Source: Cardiocondyla obscurior (Eukaryota > Arthropoda > Insecta > Hymenoptera > Formicidae). From it: a DNA stretch of 64,000 bases. Below the pieces are notes generated by a model. That model saw only the letters and a program-made list of their open reading frames with translations, had not been told where the DNA came from and searched no databases. The DNA is taken from the NCBI RefSeq assembly GCF_019399895.1, contig NC_091876.1, positions 1,116,001 to 1,180,000 of the forward strand. Direction: 5' to 3'. Every line of letters begins with the position of its first letter. The first letter of the stretch is position 1. The position numbers and the translations under genes were made by a program. Below, piece by piece: positions 63,814-64,000 of this stretch.

Positions 63814-64000
63814 ATGAACGTTGACGTGAGAATAGAAATCGGTGAAGAAATCGGTGAAGAAATAGAAATAGAAATCGGTGAGGAAATCGAAGAGGTTCAT
63901 CCCCTGTCGGAGGATAGTGCTTGCGAAACCGACGATGACAACGATGAAACGGTTGAAAGTACTACGCGCAAAACGATCAATTTACGGAATTTAAACGCGA
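63814..64000 (+). CDS. Gene D (P4 copy), runs off the window
   Basis: Identical start to the gene at 30431-30856 (MNVDVRIEIGEE...), with the acidic repeat region and the beginning of the central part. The C-terminal cysteine region is outside the window. Confidence 0.7.
   Translation, partial: MNVDVRIEIGEEIGEEIEIEIGEEIEEVHPLSEDSACETDDDNDETVESTTRKTINLRNLNA

Larger units (their letters stand above)
58191..64000 (+). mobile_element. P4: Polinton, gene-A end, continues beyond the window
   Basis: Starts AGTAGATGGG; the preceding 6 bp, TATATC, are the candidate target duplication. Order: TIR, A (+), B (-), C (-), repeat spacer, D (+). Without inserted elements it serves as the reference for that half of the family. 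Confidence 0.88.

Overview
This window looks like repeat-rich, non-host-coding DNA from an arthropod, most likely an insect and possibly an ant (inference from the element families; no unique host gene is visible). Almost all of it is mobile DNA nested in mobile DNA. The dominant component is a family of large Polinton/Maverick-type elements: virus-like DNA transposons with AG...CT inverted termini, protein-primed DNA polymerase B, a retrovirus-like integrase with chromodomain, an A32/FtsK-type packaging ATPase, an adenain-like protease and capsid genes. There are four: P1 (about 5146-9915, divergent, left end lost), P2 (11246-46978, with a matching 6-bp target duplication ATCGGC on both sides), P3 (16975-29700, a rearranged element with two copies of the same terminus, lying inside P2) and P4 (58191 to beyond the window end).

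Aligning the copies gives the family's gene order: TIR; F, G, H, capsid, I, penton-like and PLA2/protease (all leftward); ATPase, J and integrase (rightward); PolB and D (leftward); C and B (rightward); A (leftward); TIR. No single copy is intact. P2 left (11246-16974) carries F to a truncated protease gene. 29701-34440 carries a PolB 5' end, D, C, B and A. 34441-43800 carries part of the capsid gene through the PolB 3' part. 43801-46978 carries a decayed A and the right TIR. The accessory genes A and B are spliced CCCH zinc-finger + RING proteins (E3-ligase-like), C has a Tudor domain, D is acidic and Cys-rich, and H has two TQT motifs. These are the most interesting genes in the window, because they look like host-interaction functions attached to the replication and virion module.

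Other elements: a Ty3/Gypsy retrotransposon on the minus strand (1 to about 5145) abuts P1. A young Ty1/Copia element (21721-26331, near-identical LTRs, TSD AATAT, iMet-type primer site) lacks its RNase H domain and sits in P3. A 1.57-kb solo-LTR-like insertion (19804-21372, TSD GTTT) full of minisatellites is also in P3. From 47 to 58 kb there are AT-rich duplicated stretches, three tandem palindromic mariner-type MITEs (50041-51152), LTR-like fragments, a broken mariner-like transposase gene whose intron holds a 2.76-kb LTR-like insertion (53308-56063, TSD TTAC), and a second deleted mariner-like element (57352-58190) abutted by P4.

Many genes differ between copies by 1-2 nt indels. Some may be real decay and some may be assembly or sequencing error; raw reads would decide. 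Gene A in P3 and P1, gene B in P3, gene C in P4, and F, G, H, capsid, I and penton in P2 have open frames.
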